A DNA stretch of 7,646 nucleotides from Lachnospiraceae bacterium (lineage in GTDB: Bacteria > Bacillota_A > Clostridia > Lachnospirales > Lachnospiraceae): the NCBI GenBank assembly GCA_017620055.1, contig JAFZRD010000024.1, positions 1 through 7,646 of the forward strand, in the 5' to 3' direction. The position numbers were made by a program, and so were the translations under genes. The notes below the pieces were generated by a model that saw only the letters and a list, made by a program, of their open reading frames with translations, ran no database searches and was not told the DNA's origin. Below are positions 7,471-7,646 of the stretch, one piece after another. Numbering within the stretch: the stretch's first letter is position 1; every line of letters begins with the position of its first letter.

Positions 7471-7646
7471 TTGATATATTCCTTTAATTGCTTTGACTTA
7501 TATACGATAACGATAAATCTAACTGTGAATATCACGGTCAGGACCGCTATGACCGCGGCCGATGCGTATGTATACCACATCTTTATATCATAATTCTTTC
7601 CCGAAACAATCGATTCGATATATGCCCCGAAATCAGCGACCGCAAA
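7464..7646 (-). CDS. Membrane protein, C-terminal fragment
   Basis: The last 60 codons of a gene entering from the right edge, ending in TAA at 7464-7466. The reading FAVADFGAYIESIVSGKNYD leads into a hydrophobic segment (fragment residues 25-49, including AVIAVLTVIFTV) and ends in a short basic tail, SKQLKEYIKW. This fits a last transmembrane helix with a cytoplasmic basic end. Its stop overlaps the kinase start by 7 bases, so it belongs to the same operon. In a locus of this kind it could be a flippase, polymerase, glycosyltransferase or other membrane protein; 60 residues are not enough to say which. The frame is open through all 60 codons and the boundary with the next gene is tight, which supports real coding. 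Confidence 0.75.
   Translation of the reverse strand, partial: FAVADFGAYIESIVSGKNYDIKMWYTYASAAVIAVLTVIFTVRFIVIVYKSKQLKEYIKW

Overview
All recognisable genes lie on the minus strand and are packed almost without gaps. The window reads as part of one long operon transcribed from right to left. The only clear gene-to-gene gap is 22 bases; the other junctions are overlaps of 4 to 11 bases or gaps of 1 to 9 bases. No promoter, terminator, RNA gene, mobile element, CRISPR array or large repeat was seen, and no stretch over 300 bases lacks a gene. Protein style, strong Shine-Dalgarno sites and a moderate GC content suggest a Gram-positive anaerobe of the Clostridia, possibly Lachnospiraceae. That assignment is a guess from style, not from a diagnostic marker.

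In transcription order the window holds: (1) the tail of a membrane protein (7646-7464); (2) a 465-residue protein with an APH/choline-kinase-like domain (7470-6073); (3) a 130-residue HAD phosphatase of the capsule EcbF/BcbF type (6071-5679); (4) a 242-residue nucleotidyltransferase (5688-4960); (5) a 488-residue GT2 glycosyltransferase with a shrunken second GT-like region (4950-3484); (6) a 316-residue GT2 glycosyltransferase (3487-2537); (7) a 466-residue polyprenyl-phosphate sugar phosphotransferase of the WcaJ type (2514-1114); (8) a 311-residue GT2 glycosyltransferase of the rhamnosyltransferase-like group (1124-189); (9) the first 61 codons of a protein with a ClpX-type zinc finger (185-1).

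The locus is best explained as a surface polysaccharide (capsule, exopolysaccharide or cell-wall glycan) biosynthesis cluster. The WcaJ-like enzyme would place the first sugar phosphate on undecaprenyl phosphate, and the three GT2 enzymes would extend the repeat unit. The kinase, phosphatase and nucleotidyltransferase form a tight three-gene cassette that probably makes an activated donor whose identity is not evident. Flippase, polymerase or ABC exporter genes are not in the window, unless the truncated membrane protein at the right edge is one of them.

The points most worth a second look are the three-gene activation cassette, the unrecognised and AT-richer N-terminal part of the kinase, the decayed second domain in the 488-residue glycosyltransferase, and the ClpX-type zinc-finger gene coupled to the end of a polysaccharide operon.
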